Origin: an archaeon
GTDB lineage: Archaea > Asgardarchaeota > Thorarchaeia > Thorarchaeales > Thorarchaeaceae
NCBI GenBank assembly: GCA_024275415.1
Contig: JAJRZD010000032.1
Coordinates: 1 to 57,140, forward strand
Direction of reading: 5' to 3'
Length of the DNA: 57,140 nucleotides
The position numbers were made by a program, and so were the translations under genes. The notes under the pieces were generated by a model. The model did no database searches. It had not been told where the DNA came from and saw only the letters and a list, made by a program, of their open reading frames with translations. This document shows, piece by piece, positions 8,474 through 18,400 of the stretch; the first letter of the stretch is position 1, and each line of letters begins with the position of its first letter.

Positions 8474-9649
8474 CTATCTGTGGCCTGCAATAATATCACT
8501 CTTCAGGTCGGTCAGTATCTCCTCCCACCATTCATCACCGTTCCTTTGTGCGATACGTATTGATTCATCAATGATTGGTAGTGTCTTTTCCTTGTCGATA
8601 TTGGACAGAGCGACCATTGCTTCAGCTGCACCAGGCCAGTTTGGGTCTGCAATCCTTGCCAATAGCTCGCTGATCATAAGAGGTGTTTCAGGGCGCATTG
8701 AGATAATCCTTACGATGGCGGGCCATGTGGCTTTCCAGCCAAGATTTGTCAACCTTATCATCTCTAGGAATTCCTTATCGCTATGATGTTGACTCCAGTA
8801 TTGGATGGTTCTGTTCTGAATCACTTCAGGAGCCCCCCAAGTCAGGGTTTCGTGCCAGGCAATCTGATTCCAAGTTTTTTGAGGAATTGAGAGAGGTTCA
8901 TCAGACAACCTACCAGGAACATACGTCTGCAGGTCATATGGTGAAGGCGCATCTGTTGCTATTGTGGGGCTCACAAAAGAGGATTCAGCACCGGATGAGA
9001 ACCTCTCGATAATAGTTCTCGCGGCATTCCAAATACGGTCTTGGACTCTTGCTTGCGCTAGTATTCTAGTTTCAAAATCCTTGATTATAGGAAGGTTGTC
9101 ACGAAGATCGTTTACTAGGGATTCGATGACTGTCCCATCCGTTTGACCTTGACGCTTCAAAACATTGAGCATACTTTCTATCCAGTTATGGCGAGTCCCC
9201 CACAGCCCATGACTGACTGAGAGTGTGGTATAGAAAATAGGTCCAGAATCATACTCGTGTATGCTGACAAGCAGGGTAATCGCAGGGTCGGGGTAATTCC
9301 ATTCGAGGACTGGAATGCCATCTTCATCGCCAAGTTCCGGTAAGAGGAAATGCATGAAATGTTTCTCTTCACCGGATAGTTTTATTCTGAAGGCACCACA
9401 CAGCTGGACATGGTCGGAAGCAAGATCAGTATGTGAGAATGCCGGTTCAGGAAGTTCATCTAAATATGTCGCATGTAATGGGTGGTTAATTTGCTCGGAA
9501 TGAATGGACTCTCTTTGGTTCCCCAGAGAAGAGAGATACATGGGGTGGAAATCCTCGCCAAACGCCTCATAAAGGAGGTAATCCCATACTTCTTCGACCG
9601 AGTGTTTTGTGTCAATGTGAATCGTTAGTTCTATTGAGTCCATATACAT
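8474..9649 (-). CDS. Protein of unknown function with DUF5071-like C-terminus
   Basis: A 391-residue soluble protein starting at ATG 9649 or 9643. Residues 1-170 form a beta-rich region that begins like a SRPBCC/START-type ligand-binding fold (IELTIHIDTKHSVEEVWDYL). Residues 175-270 are an unrecognised linker. The last 100 residues resemble DUF5071 (ISELLARIADPNWPGAAEA followed by a paired helix ending in GDEWWEEILTDL), a HEAT-like unit also found beside toxin genes in bacteria. It lies upstream of the HepT/MntA pair on the same strand with about 90 bases between, so cotranscription is possible but uncertain. Domain calls are by eye. Confidence 0.55.
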   Translation of the reverse strand: MYMDSIELTIHIDTKHSVEEVWDYLLYEAFGEDFHPMYLSSLGNQRESIHSEQINHPLHATYLDELPEPAFSHTDLASDHVQLCGAFRIKLSGEEKHFMHFLLPELGDEDGIPVLEWNYPDPAITLLVSIHEYDSGPIFYTTLSVSHGLWGTRHNWIESMLNVLKRQGQTDGTVIESLVNDLRDNLPIIKDFETRILAQARVQDRIWNAARTIIERFSSGAESSFVSPTIATDAPSPYDLQTYVPGRLSDEPLSIPQKTWNQIAWHETLTWGAPEVIQNRTIQYWSQHHSDKEFLEMIRLTNLGWKATWPAIVRIISMRPETPLMISELLARIADPNWPGAAEAMVALSNIDKEKTLPIIDESIRIAQRNGDEWWEEILTDLKSDIIAGHR

Positions 9650-9833
9650 ACGAGTGTCTCCAAATTGAAACCTCTTTTCTTTGAAACAAAGTTAACTACA
9701 ACAAAATATGAGAGCAATATAAGGTGGATGTTATGTGAGAAATGGACAGTCAACCACTAAGACTCGCCACCACGATAAAAAGGAGGAATCGAGCTAGATG
9801 CCTCACGACAGCCAGCTCGTTAGTCTGCTGACA

Positions 9834-10496
9834 CTATTTCATTGACTTGACCCATTCGTAGACTGGAGCACAGAGTTCCTTCATCCGCTCTTTCTCTGGA
9901 GTATCGCCTACTGTTGGTTTCCAGCCGTCAGCTGGCTCGAACCACCAGTCAGTCACAGTGCCCTGACGCTCGTCCTCTGGCTTCCAGACTACTTTCACAG
10001 GCATACCAAACTCGGTGTCCCAAGGATCAATGTTCCTGAGCTCGTTAGCAATCGCGGTCTTGCAGCCATCCACAATCACATAGGCAAGTACGAAGGGTAG
10101 TCGTTTGAGCGATGACTTGCCACTCCATCCGGCGATGGTCCAAGTATGCACAATCCCTTCCTGTTTAAGTTCAATCCATTCTGATTTTTCGATGTTGCAA
10201 TCAAGGTTCCAGCAGTTCACACGAGGGGGGAAGAACTTGTCACCGCACTTGGGGCATTTTGTCCCCATGAACTTGCCATCAATGAATCCTTTGCCGAGCT
10301 TGGAAACCTCTGCATATTTCCAGTAATAGAGCTGGTCATAATGGAGGTAGACCTTGAATTGGTCGGTTTCGGTGTCATAGTCGTATCCCATGAACCCGAT
10401 GCCAGTTTCTTTGACATCACCACGAAACTTGTTCGAGTTCTTGATGTCCCATTTGACACGGAGGGGTATCTTGTGCATTCGTTTGTCCTCAGTCAT
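9834..10496 (-). CDS. DUF35 zinc-ribbon/OB-fold protein, thiolase partner
   Basis: A 220-residue DUF35 protein. An N-terminal helix precedes a four-cysteine zinc ribbon (CPKCGDKFFPPRVNCWNLDC), then an OB-fold with GIVHTWTIAG and FVLAYVIVDG. DUF35 proteins bind thiolases and their acyl-CoA substrates in archaeal acetoacetyl-CoA thiolase complexes and in bacterial steroid side-chain aldolases. The gene starts two bases after the stop of the thiolase-fold gene, so the two are translationally coupled and very likely form one complex. It is longer than the common 130-residue DUF35 because of extra sequence at both ends. Confidence 0.85.
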   Translation of the reverse strand: MTEDKRMHKIPLRVKWDIKNSNKFRGDVKETGIGFMGYDYDTETDQFKVYLHYDQLYYWKYAEVSKLGKGFIDGKFMGTKCPKCGDKFFPPRVNCWNLDCNIEKSEWIELKQEGIVHTWTIAGWSGKSSLKRLPFVLAYVIVDGCKTAIANELRNIDPWDTEFGMPVKVVWKPEDERQGTVTDWWFEPADGWKPTVGDTPEKERMKELCAPVYEWVKSMK

Positions 10497-10498
10497 CT

Positions 10499-11776
10499 TT
10501 AGGGCCTCCTGAGAATGAAGTTCGAGATACTGGTTCCAGTACCTGCGTGGCTGTTGACAAGACCCGTGTTTGCATCTTTGACGTAGGTCTTGGAACTCAA
10601 GTGTTTCTTGGGCGCTGTATCATTGAGGTGGTACATACATTCGATTGCAGACATGAGACCAGTCGCACCGACAGGATGTCCATAGCCCATGAGACCTCCG
10701 CCTACGTTGGTAGGCACATCACCATCAAGGAAGGTGCGTTTCTCACGGATGAACTCCTGCATGTTGTCCTTATCACACCAGTGCAAAGCCTTGTAAATCT
10801 GCACTTCGGAGGAGCTAAAGGCGTCGTGAATCTCTGCTACATCAATCTCCTTCACTGCCCGCTTATACTCTATGCCTGCCATGTCATAGGCAACTTCACC
10901 AGACCTCCGACAAGCAGCGAACTCGGTCATGTCAGGATAGCCCTTACCATATCGTTCATTCCATCCAGGGAAGTCAATTCGATCCCCTGCCCGAATGGTA
11001 CAACTGCTCAGACCTGCCCCATCAATAACGACATAATTGTGTGGAGCGTGCTTCTTCGCCCACTCCTCGGTGGTTATTAAGGCGAACGCACCCCCACGGC
11101 TCATCAGACAACAATCAAGGCGTTTCAGAGGGTAGCTAATCAATCGGCTGTCAATGATGTCTTGGACCTCAAGCTCTTTCTTGTAGTAGGGTGAATCAGG
11201 GTTATTGAAATCGCTCCGATACCACTGAGACTTCTCGTTGTCAGCAGCATAATTCCTGTTCTTCATAGCAGCAAGAGCAAAGTCCTATTCTGTAAGACCG
11301 TTCTCCTTCATGAACTTGTACGCCATTGCTGCATAGTAGATGGGGTATATCCCCCCAGCTAGTGCCTCATAGCGAGTGTCAGACGCCAGTGCAATGAACT
11401 CGGAGCCCTGCGATTGGGTCACATTGTCCATGGTTTCCCATCCTGCTACCCCAACAACATCGAACAGGCCTGACTTTACTGCTAGAAATGCACCATAGAG
11501 TGCAGAACCACCAGTGTTGCCACCATTCTCAATACGCACATGCGGTAAGCCGACTAGACCCAAATGATCGTGCACTATCCACTCTGGGCAAAGCTGCTTT
11601 CCAAAGTGAACTGAAAAGTGCGAATACACCATGAACTCTAGATCCCTAAGACTGAAATCAGGCACATCATGCTGAGTTTCAACAATACAGTTGGCAATCA
11701 TTCCTTCAGGTGTAATATGCATCGGGTAGTCGAAAGGTGTTACCGCACCGCCTGCGATACAAACTTTACGACTCAT
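10499..11776 (-). pseudogene. Thiolase-fold (SCP-x/Ltp2-like) gene interrupted by an in-frame TAG
   Basis: One continuous 426-codon frame from ATG 11776 (MSRKVCIAGG) to 10499, broken only by TAG at 11285-11287 between NGLTE and DFALAAMKNR. Thiolases commonly read TEEDLA here, so GAG to TAG is the simplest explanation. Downstream are EIHDAFS and GYGHPVGATG, whose histidines are catalytic in thiolases. The nucleophilic cysteine expected near residue 85 is missing: the segment reads ENGGNTGGSAL. Loss of that cysteine together with a DUF35 partner recalls Ltp2/DitF aldolases more than true thiolases. If the stop is real, two half proteins or none are made. An alternative upstream start exists at 11845. 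Confidence 0.75.
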
Positions 11777-11995
11777 TTTTTCATCCAATCCTTTCTTCTC
11801 CTCTCGAAGCGACAAAGAGGAATCGAATTCTCTGATTTCTTGCATCTAGTTCCCTGTACTTATACATTACCAAACACATGGTATCAAGGTCAATCTCCTG
11901 ATTGACAATGGCATTTCAATGCAACAGTCCTGAATCGTCCATACATTATTATTTTGTACATAAGTTAATAATGTTTCAAATCCATGGTAATGTGA
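11777..11995. other. Intergenic region with no recognised gene
   Basis: An AT-rich interval between the thiolase gene (minus strand) and a plus-strand gene remnant. It contains the likely promoter region of the thiolase operon; GGAGAAGAAAGGA precedes ATG 11776. I see no further gene or stable RNA fold. A similarly empty stretch runs from 12225 to 12593 apart from a TATA-like CTTATAC near 12554 ahead of the next gene. Confidence 0.5.
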
Positions 11996-12208
11996 CGGCT
12001 ACATGGAACCTATTCATCATTAAGTTGGAGAGGGCAGAATGACCGCTTTGACTACGATGACAATTATGTGAAGTATCAATGGTGGGACGGCCCACGCTTC
12101 ACATGGGGAAGTAATGGTTATTATTCAGGAGAGTCTAACGAACTCTATATCGATGTGACAATTGCATACCATATGCATGACCTGCCTTTCATAAAGTGTG
12201 TTCATTGA
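11996..12208 (+). pseudogene. 3' remnant of an unidentified gene
   Basis: A plus-strand frame is open from 11996 to TGA 12206-12208 but has no usable start codon. Its last 50 residues look strongly protein-like: aromatic and acidic, with segments such as NYVKYQWWDGPRFTWGSNGY and ESNELYIDVTIAYHMH. A strong hairpin plus T run begins within its last codons, as at the 3' end of a real gene. I read it as the tail of a gene whose 5' part was deleted. The parent protein is not recognised; the tryptophan/tyrosine richness would suit a secreted beta-sandwich protein. Confidence 0.45.
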
Positions 12209-12224
12209 GCACACTTCTTTTTTT
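12194..12224 (+). terminator. Intrinsic-type terminator
   Basis: A perfect 7-bp stem (AAGTGTG/CACACTT) with a 9-base loop is followed by a C and seven T residues. It overlaps the stop codon of the gene remnant. Confidence 0.7.
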
Positions 12225-12593
12225 GATTGCGATGTCTATGTTTGCCCGGATTATTGGAAATCTCTAAAATGCTATTCGATGCCTCTATCTTCGTGTTCAT
12301 ACCCATCGTGATTACACATACAACGGCATGGCACATGCAGGACAATCAATTCATTATGTTTCTCAGTTGGGTTTCAAACATCTGCGTAGAAACTGGAGGA
12401 AGATACGAGTGTGCACCCTTAGCATTTTATTCTGGGACTAAGAATAGCGCGCCGCTCTTATGTGGGCCATCTGAAAAGTGATAAGACCGCATGTTAATCC
12501 TACAACTTTCTTCAATATTATTCGATTTATTCCAGAGCTGCTGACAAATAGAAACTTATACGACATGTAAAACCGTTAGAGTTGGTGGTAAAA

Positions 12594-12929
12594 ATGACTT
12601 TTCCTGAGAATTGGGAGCAAGAATTGATGATTCACAGTTGGAAAATGATGAAACTCAATCGGTGTAACTATGGGCCGTATTCTGATGGACAATACTACAT
12701 ATTTCCGAACGGAATCACTGTGGAATATTATAATACAATCCGGGTAAATATAGAATTTTCAGGACTTGTAGAGTCACTTCTCAAGGGATGGAAATACAAT
12801 AAGAAAATGAACAGGAAAAAGGGAGAGATTGTATTCAAAGTGGAATTCAAAGATATCGAAGGTAAGAACAAAGTTAGGGGAGATTTTGAGGATCTATGGT
12901 GGGAGCTGTATTCATTAGAGATTGATTGA
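12594..12929 (+). CDS. Small protein of unknown function
   Basis: A 111-residue soluble protein beginning at ATG 12594 (MTFPENWEQELM); in-frame TTG 12582 and GTG 12585 are alternatives. A TATA-like CTTATACG about 40 bases upstream supports expression. The product is rich in Lys, Glu, Tyr and Trp, with an alternating beta pattern (YYIFPNGITVEYYNTIRVNIEF, a stretch broken here by no stop) and a charged tail. No motif or family is recognised. Its more AT-rich codon use than the surrounding metabolic genes, and its place between a truncated gene and an HTH fragment, suggest acquired accessory DNA. Confidence 0.45.
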   Translation: MTFPENWEQELMIHSWKMMKLNRCNYGPYSDGQYYIFPNGITVEYYNTIRVNIEFSGLVESLLKGWKYNKKMNRKKGEIVFKVEFKDIEGKNKVRGDFEDLWWELYSLEID

Positions 12930-12984
12930 CTAATAGATTTAGACCAAGGAATAAAAGCGTCAAGAGATGGATCAGTCACCCATA

Positions 12985-13230
12985 CTATTGAATTTGTCCA
13001 AACGTGTCACCTCCGCAAGGAGAAGCCTGGAGTGAGTCTTGGTATGCGGACAGGACTCGATTAGCATAGGTCATGGCTACATAGGTGTGACGATCCTCAG
13101 ATTGTCCGCAGGATCTGTACTGCATTAGTGTCATATTACGTGGTATCCATGCCCCTTTGCGTGCCAACCTCCTCAAGGTGGAAAGTGACACCCCAAGACG
13201 TTTTGCCATAATTCCGGTTCCGACTAACAT
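12985..13230 (-). CDS. HTH (MerR/excisionase-like) protein or fragment
   Basis: An 81-residue frame from ATG 13230. Residues 1-30 read as a helix-turn-helix (GIMAKRLGVSLSTLRRLARK), the form seen in excisionases, IS607-type resolvases and MerR N-termini. The remaining 50 residues are unrecognised and there is no catalytic domain. It overlaps the 3' end of the phosphoesterase gene by nearly 100 bases in another frame, so either it or the extended phosphoesterase tail is not authentic. Probably a degraded mobile-element regulator. Confidence 0.35.
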   Translation of the reverse strand: MLVGTGIMAKRLGVSLSTLRRLARKGAWIPRNMTLMQYRSCGQSEDRHTYVAMTYANRVLSAYQDSLQASPCGGDTFGQIQ

Positions 13231-14581
13231 GCCTGATGCCAAGTTTTTTACTTTCTGCTAGCAACGAGATAGGATGTTGGCTTCTTTCAGGTACAGGGCT
13301 TGGCCGTGTGCTTGTTTTAACAGTGGTGGCAGTATATACGGGTTCCTTATAGGAAGTCCAATTCAGCCAAGCCGTAATTGCATAGTGATCAGATGCTGAA
13401 TCTGCAAGAGAGCCATCTATAACGGACGAGTTGATGAACAGTCCGTCAAAGAACGAATTGGCAATGATGTAGTCAATCCGCATGAATGCCTCTCCACTTT
13501 GTCCTCCAAAGGTATAGCCAGGATCTGAGGGGTTTAGCTCACGAAATACATCTGTGAAATTGTGGATCTTGGATGCATACTGCCCATAATTGGTGTCATT
13601 AGGATAGAGCATCATGGTCATAGGCCCATATCCGAGAAGCATTGTCGTATCAGGCGCGAGTGTGCCATTGTCATCGGGAGAGAACGAATTCTGGTCACTG
13701 AGATACAAGATTGGCACGTTACCCAAATTGTCCATGTAATTGATGATGCCTTCACTCTCAGCCTCTCTACGTCCCTGATTTGTTTCGCCACCTGATGCCT
13801 TCAGATGACCTCCTATGACATGTACCTGAGTCCCGTTGATGTCCACAAGTGCATCGATGAAGTCGTGTGTGACATAGTAGCTCGTTCCATCGTCAAGTGG
13901 CACGGTATCCACCTGTGTGAAGCTCAGTACAGGAAACCTGCTCAGTATCGCTTCGCCAGTTGTGGAGTATATTACATTTTGAGCGGTGTACGAGTCATAG
14001 GGCATCTCATCAGAGAAATAGGCATTCAACTCGCTTGTCGCTGCATTCAAGGACTCGTTGGAGGTGTTATCGAGAAGACCAGTTTCAACAAGCACCACGA
14101 TGTCAGGGTTCTCTTGCTTTATGATATCCTTCCATCCGTCGTTGAGCCCAGACTCTTTGATATTGTATTCCATGATCTTTAGATAGCCATCAAACGAGAA
14201 TTGTTCATCCACGTTATCAATGGTAACTTGGAAGTGACGAGTGTCTGCATGTCCCGCACTATCCTCAGTGGACACCCGTATCGTGTGACGACCATCGGGC
14301 TCAAGGGTCGTGTCCCACACGAAAGCATTGGATTTCGCTTTCAACGAACCATCGATGTAGACATCCGCAGTCAAGTTCTCCTCATCCGCAATGGTAATAT
14401 TGAACGTGACGATGCCAGAAAGAACGGCATTTTCGCTAGGAACTGTTACGGTTATGATAGGACGTTCATCAACCGCATCTTCAGGTGCGGAAGAGAGAAG
14501 AAAAGCAGCGCCTATAGACGCCACCAGTATGATAATGATGACCACAGCAATGAGTTGCCATTTCCGTTCTGTGCCAGACAT
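13136..14581 (-). CDS. Membrane-anchored endonuclease/exonuclease/phosphatase-family protein
   Basis: A 481-residue protein beginning at ATG 14581, with AGGAGGT six bases upstream. Layout: N-terminal membrane anchor (LIAVVIIIILVASIGAAFLL, about 9-28), a bacterial Ig-like domain (about 40-130, VTVPSENAVLSGIVTFNITI), then an EEP (DNase I/sphingomyelinase-like) domain. EEP motifs: MEYNIKE (metal-site Asn), VVLVETG (Glu), VIGGHLKAS (His), a degenerate LSDQN where GDFN is usual, RIDYIIAN and a final SDHY. The active site would face outside, suggesting an extracellular nuclease or phosphodiesterase. The last 35-40 residues are read out of frame through an overlapping HTH fragment, so the original stop was probably lost. 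Confidence 0.75.
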   Translation of the reverse strand: MSGTERKWQLIAVVIIIILVASIGAAFLLSSAPEDAVDERPIITVTVPSENAVLSGIVTFNITIADEENLTADVYIDGSLKAKSNAFVWDTTLEPDGRHTIRVSTEDSAGHADTRHFQVTIDNVDEQFSFDGYLKIMEYNIKESGLNDGWKDIIKQENPDIVVLVETGLLDNTSNESLNAATSELNAYFSDEMPYDSYTAQNVIYSTTGEAILSRFPVLSFTQVDTVPLDDGTSYYVTHDFIDALVDINGTQVHVIGGHLKASGGETNQGRREAESEGIINYMDNLGNVPILYLSDQNSFSPDDNGTLAPDTTMLLGYGPMTMMLYPNDTNYGQYASKIHNFTDVFRELNPSDPGYTFGGQSGEAFMRIDYIIANSFFDGLFINSSVIDGSLADSASDHYAITAWLNWTSYKEPVYTATTVKTSTRPSPVPERSQHPISLLAESKKLGIRHVSRNRNYGKTSWGVTFHLEEVGTQRGMDTT

Positions 14582-14915
14582 AGAAGACCTCCTTGAACCA
14601 CACAATAAAGTAGCAAATAAGCTTCGCCATTTGTCACAGGCAAAGGTACTCTCGAAACGCCAATACAGCCTTACAGACCTGTGAGAGGTTTCTATCGCTC
14701 TGTCAGACATCCCGATTTGAACGACGATTCTAAAATCAATGAAGCCCTCAAAACGATATCATCTAAAGGTTGCATCAAGCAGGAAAGAATCTGGTACTAA
14801 TTCAATGTGAGAAGTGAGATTCTGCGCTATAACTTCGGTGCTTGAAATACTCTATCTTTCGTCGACGCTGTGCAAATCAATAGTATAATAACTCTCGTTG
14901 TAATATTATGAGATT
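14582..14915. promoter_or_regulatory. Divergent intergenic region with promoters
   Basis: 334 bases between divergent genes. On the plus strand TATAAT at 14884-14889 is centred about 26 bases before 14913, so transcription of the following gene should begin almost at its ATG 14916 (leaderless). On the minus strand only the ribosome binding site of the phosphoesterase is clear. No gene or strong RNA fold is seen in the middle. Confidence 0.45.
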
Positions 14916-15392
14916 ATGAAGGATGAGGAATGCCTAGAGGAAGTTACCATCACAGTGTTCCCGCCAATTCCCGGGATTGGCATCATCGAAGAGGAACCAG
15001 TTGTCGAGGATGAAGACTCGTGTGGTGACTCGTCAATTACTCAAATTACTCCGAGGATCACTTCATCATCTGAGCAAGTGAGGATGAGAATCTCGGTCAA
15101 TGATCCAATAGTTAGAATCAATCAACTTCTGGAGAAGGCGAAGGAGAAGTACGGGGAACGAATTTGTATCAGAGTTGCAGATTACGATAACATCGATGAG
15201 GCAGTCGAATGGTTGAATGCTGCATTACGGGGAAGTGGGCAGCCTGCTCATCTTGATAATAACGCAGCATCAGCATTCATCGGCACCTCCGCTCCAATCA
15301 TTGCCATCAATAACCGGCTGTCGTTCGTTGGGATGATTCCAAATGAGGCACAGTTCTTCTCACGCCTGAAGGCAAGCCTGCGATCTGAGTAA
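14916..15392 (+). CDS. Thioredoxin-like-fold protein of unknown function
   Basis: A 158-residue protein starting at ATG 14916 three bases after the predicted transcription start. A short beta segment (EEVTITVFPPIPG) is followed by an acidic, serine-rich insert (about 25-55) and an alpha/beta region that ends with APIIAINNRLSFVGMIP, the cis-proline-beta-beta pattern typical of thioredoxin-like folds. The redox CXXC of thioredoxins is absent; single cysteines occur at about residues 6, 36 and 87. The pattern recalls YuzD-like or arsenate-reductase-like small proteins, but the match is weak. It converges on the large fusion gene with 29 bases between the stops. Confidence 0.5.
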   Translation: MKDEECLEEVTITVFPPIPGIGIIEEEPVVEDEDSCGDSSITQITPRITSSSEQVRMRISVNDPIVRINQLLEKAKEKYGERICIRVADYDNIDEAVEWLNAALRGSGQPAHLDNNAASAFIGTSAPIIAINNRLSFVGMIPNEAQFFSRLKASLRSE

Positions 15393-15421
15393 CATAATAG
15401 ATGATTATTGGAGCCTGTATA

Positions 15422-18400
15422 TTAGGACGATCCGACTTTGATTGCTTTTGGAAGGCACTCCTGAAGGATAGTTCCCAGCTTCGACACGACTTCATCTACG
15501 TTCTCCTTTGTAAAACATAGAGGAGGTTTGATCTTCAGTACATTTCTCATTATGCCATCAACACTTAGGAGCACTCCAAGTTCCTTCATGCGCTTTACAA
15601 TGTGATGAGCTTCAGCCACTGCCGGAGGACGACCACCACCAGCTCTAATAAGCTCGACTCCAAGGAAAAGTCCGATACCTCGTACATCCCCGATGAGTGG
15701 ATACTTGGACTTCAACCTCAAGAGTTCCTGCTTGAAATATTCACCTACGATTCGGGCATTCTCCTGCAGGTTCTCATTGTCAATCACATCCAACACTGCC
15801 AGTCCTACGGCACAAGACACCGTATTCCCTCCAGTCGTACTAAAGAACTCCATCCCCGTGTCGAAAGACGCAGCTATCTCCGGTGTCGTCACTACAGCCC
15901 CCATAGGATGACCGTTGCCGATAGGTTTGCCTAATGTCACAATGTCAGGAACCACATCTTGTGTTTCAAAGCCCCAGAAATGTGTCCCCATGCGACCAAA
16001 GCCAATCTGAACTTCGTCTGCGATACACACACCACCTGCAGCGCGAACATGCTCGTAAACATGTTTCAGATACTCCGAGGGAAACACCACCTGCCCAGCA
16101 CAGCTCATGACAGGCTCACATATGAAACCTGCAACATTGTACCCGCGCGATTTCAGATTCAAAATGCCAGTCTTCACAGCCTCAGCATGCTTTTTGCCCA
16201 TCCCATCAACAGAGCTATATGGACTTCGATATACATCAGCATTCGGGACTATCTCCACATTCGGTGGGGGATCATGGCCTCCAGGGCCTGCATGTTTATA
16301 GTGGCTCAGACCAATGAGATTGTCGGTATTGCCATGATACCCGCCCTCAAGTGCAATGAACCCACTCCTTTTCGTATGTGCCTTTGCCAACCTGATTGCC
16401 AGCTCATTCGCCTCACTCCCACTATTGACCAAGAAGCATACCTTGAGAGGTTCAGGAAATAACGCACATAGTCGTTTAATGTATCTAGCCAAATTATCAT
16501 GCAAGTATCTGGTGTTTGTATATAGCACCTTGGCCTGATCCTGTATCGCCTTGACTACCATTGGATGGCAATGTCCCACAGTGGGGACATTGTTCACAAC
16601 ATCAAGGTATCTTCGCCCGTCTTCGTCATAGAGATACTGCATCCAACCTCTGACAATCTTCAATGGGCTTTTGTAAGAAACACTCAGGTTCCTTCCGAGA
16701 TGTTGGTTACGGATATCTAGAATTGCCTGCGCAGTCAAGGGTGCCGATGAGAAGATGTCGTGTGATACTCCAAGAAGTAGGTTCGGGTCAGGACACAGGT
16801 TTGTCCAGAGAGACCTTTGATTCGGGGCACAGACACCATAATAGTCCCCCTCGAAATCGAACATATCTAGAATGATCTGGAAATGCAGATGTGGCGGCCA
16901 TCCTCCGTTGCTAGGGTACTCACCAATCCGAGCGATCTCCTGACCTGTGGTAACAGAATCTCCTTCTTTCAGGGAATCCAAGGAATCCTCAGTAAGGTGT
17001 GCGTATAGAGTAAAGAACGAGAAACCCTCATCCGTTTGATGCTTCAATATGATCGTCGGACCGTTGTCGTAGGGCCGGTTGTTATTCTTGAGGGCATGCA
17101 CTTTCCCATCTACGGGCGCGTAGATTGGGGTACCACTAGCAGAGAAAAGATCCATTCCAAGATGTATGGTTCTCGATTCAAAGGTCGATGTCTTGTACTG
17201 TGCACCTACATACATTAATCGTGCCTCATTATATCGTCCAATCCCAACACTGGCATTAGAAGCCTCAATCTTCGTGACAATCACCCGATTGAAACTCTTG
17301 ATATCGTTCAACTCGTCAGGACTTGCATAGTCACGACTTCCTACACTCAAATCAACAACCACAGGTTTCTCAAGATCCAGAACAGATGCAAACTTACCAC
17401 GATTGCATTCCAGCCATTCTTCAATGTGAATACTCTCAGGGTGGGCAGGGAATCCGCACGCATCACGAAATGCATACCACGCAAGTCGGGGATGTATTCC
17501 GCGGAGTTTAGCGAGAGTCCTCCATGCAGGATCCTCAGAAACACGCAGATATTCGTTGTCAGGCTCATAAGAGGCCTGTGCTGCGGACATACATACACTT
17601 TGTATAAGACGAGCGCATACCAGCGGGAAGAGAAGCCTAATCTCGTCCTCCGAGAGTGGGAATACTTGGTGATAGCCAGAAACGATGCTAACAGCAGACA
17701 TCAATGGATCGGGCTTATCGAGGATGGCATACGCGATTCCGATGGCCAAGTCCGCGATTGTGTAGGTGAACACCATATCGCCAAAATCTATTATCCCAAA
17801 AGTACGTCGATCGTCTGACCACGGTTTCTCAATCAAGACATTATAGTCATTCGCATCATTATGAGCAACACTCTTTCTCAGATTCTTCGCATCAGGAAGG
17901 AATTCGCATTCATATAGGCGATAGAAGTGCTCTATGACCTCTCGTCGTTCAGAGTCTGAAATGAGCTCTAAGTGACGCTCCACTATTTGAGGAACGTTCT
18001 TCAAATCCCAAACGAAATCGCGATGTGCCGCATCATGCTCAAAATCTGAAAGAGCGGCACTGATATAACCGAGGAATCGACCGAAATCACGAAGAAGACA
18101 TGGACTATGGGGGAGCGCTTTTGCTAGAACAGTTCCATGAATATACGTGAGCAGGCGGACAAGACACTGCTTGCCATCCCTATCACTGACTCGGACAATC
18201 AACTCGCCGTTCCGAGAAGGGATGACACGAGGAACACTGAAGAGTGGTGACTTCTTAATGATGTGCTCCATTGCCTTGTTCTGAAGATCGAGTACATTCT
18301 TAGTGTCATGAGCAGAAGAAACCTTTAGCACATAGGAAGGAGTATCATTCACAGATATGAGGAAGTTCTGATCACGTTCGCTTGGGAGAGTAGAGAACTC

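Noticed and set aside
9776..9840. A 15-codon frame with a strong AAGGAGG upstream and a short GAGCT/AGCTC hairpin
   Set aside because: Too short to support as a gene; spacing is poor and the stem is only five pairs.
2449..11287. Stop-codon recoding (pyrrolysine or selenocysteine) as explanation of the two interrupted genes
   Set aside because: The stops differ (TAA and TAG), TAA is not known to be recoded this way, and in both cases one base change restores the common residue.
12227..12481. An 84-codon plus-strand frame downstream of the terminator
   Set aside because: No ribosome binding site, no recognisable pattern and unusual composition; probably chance.
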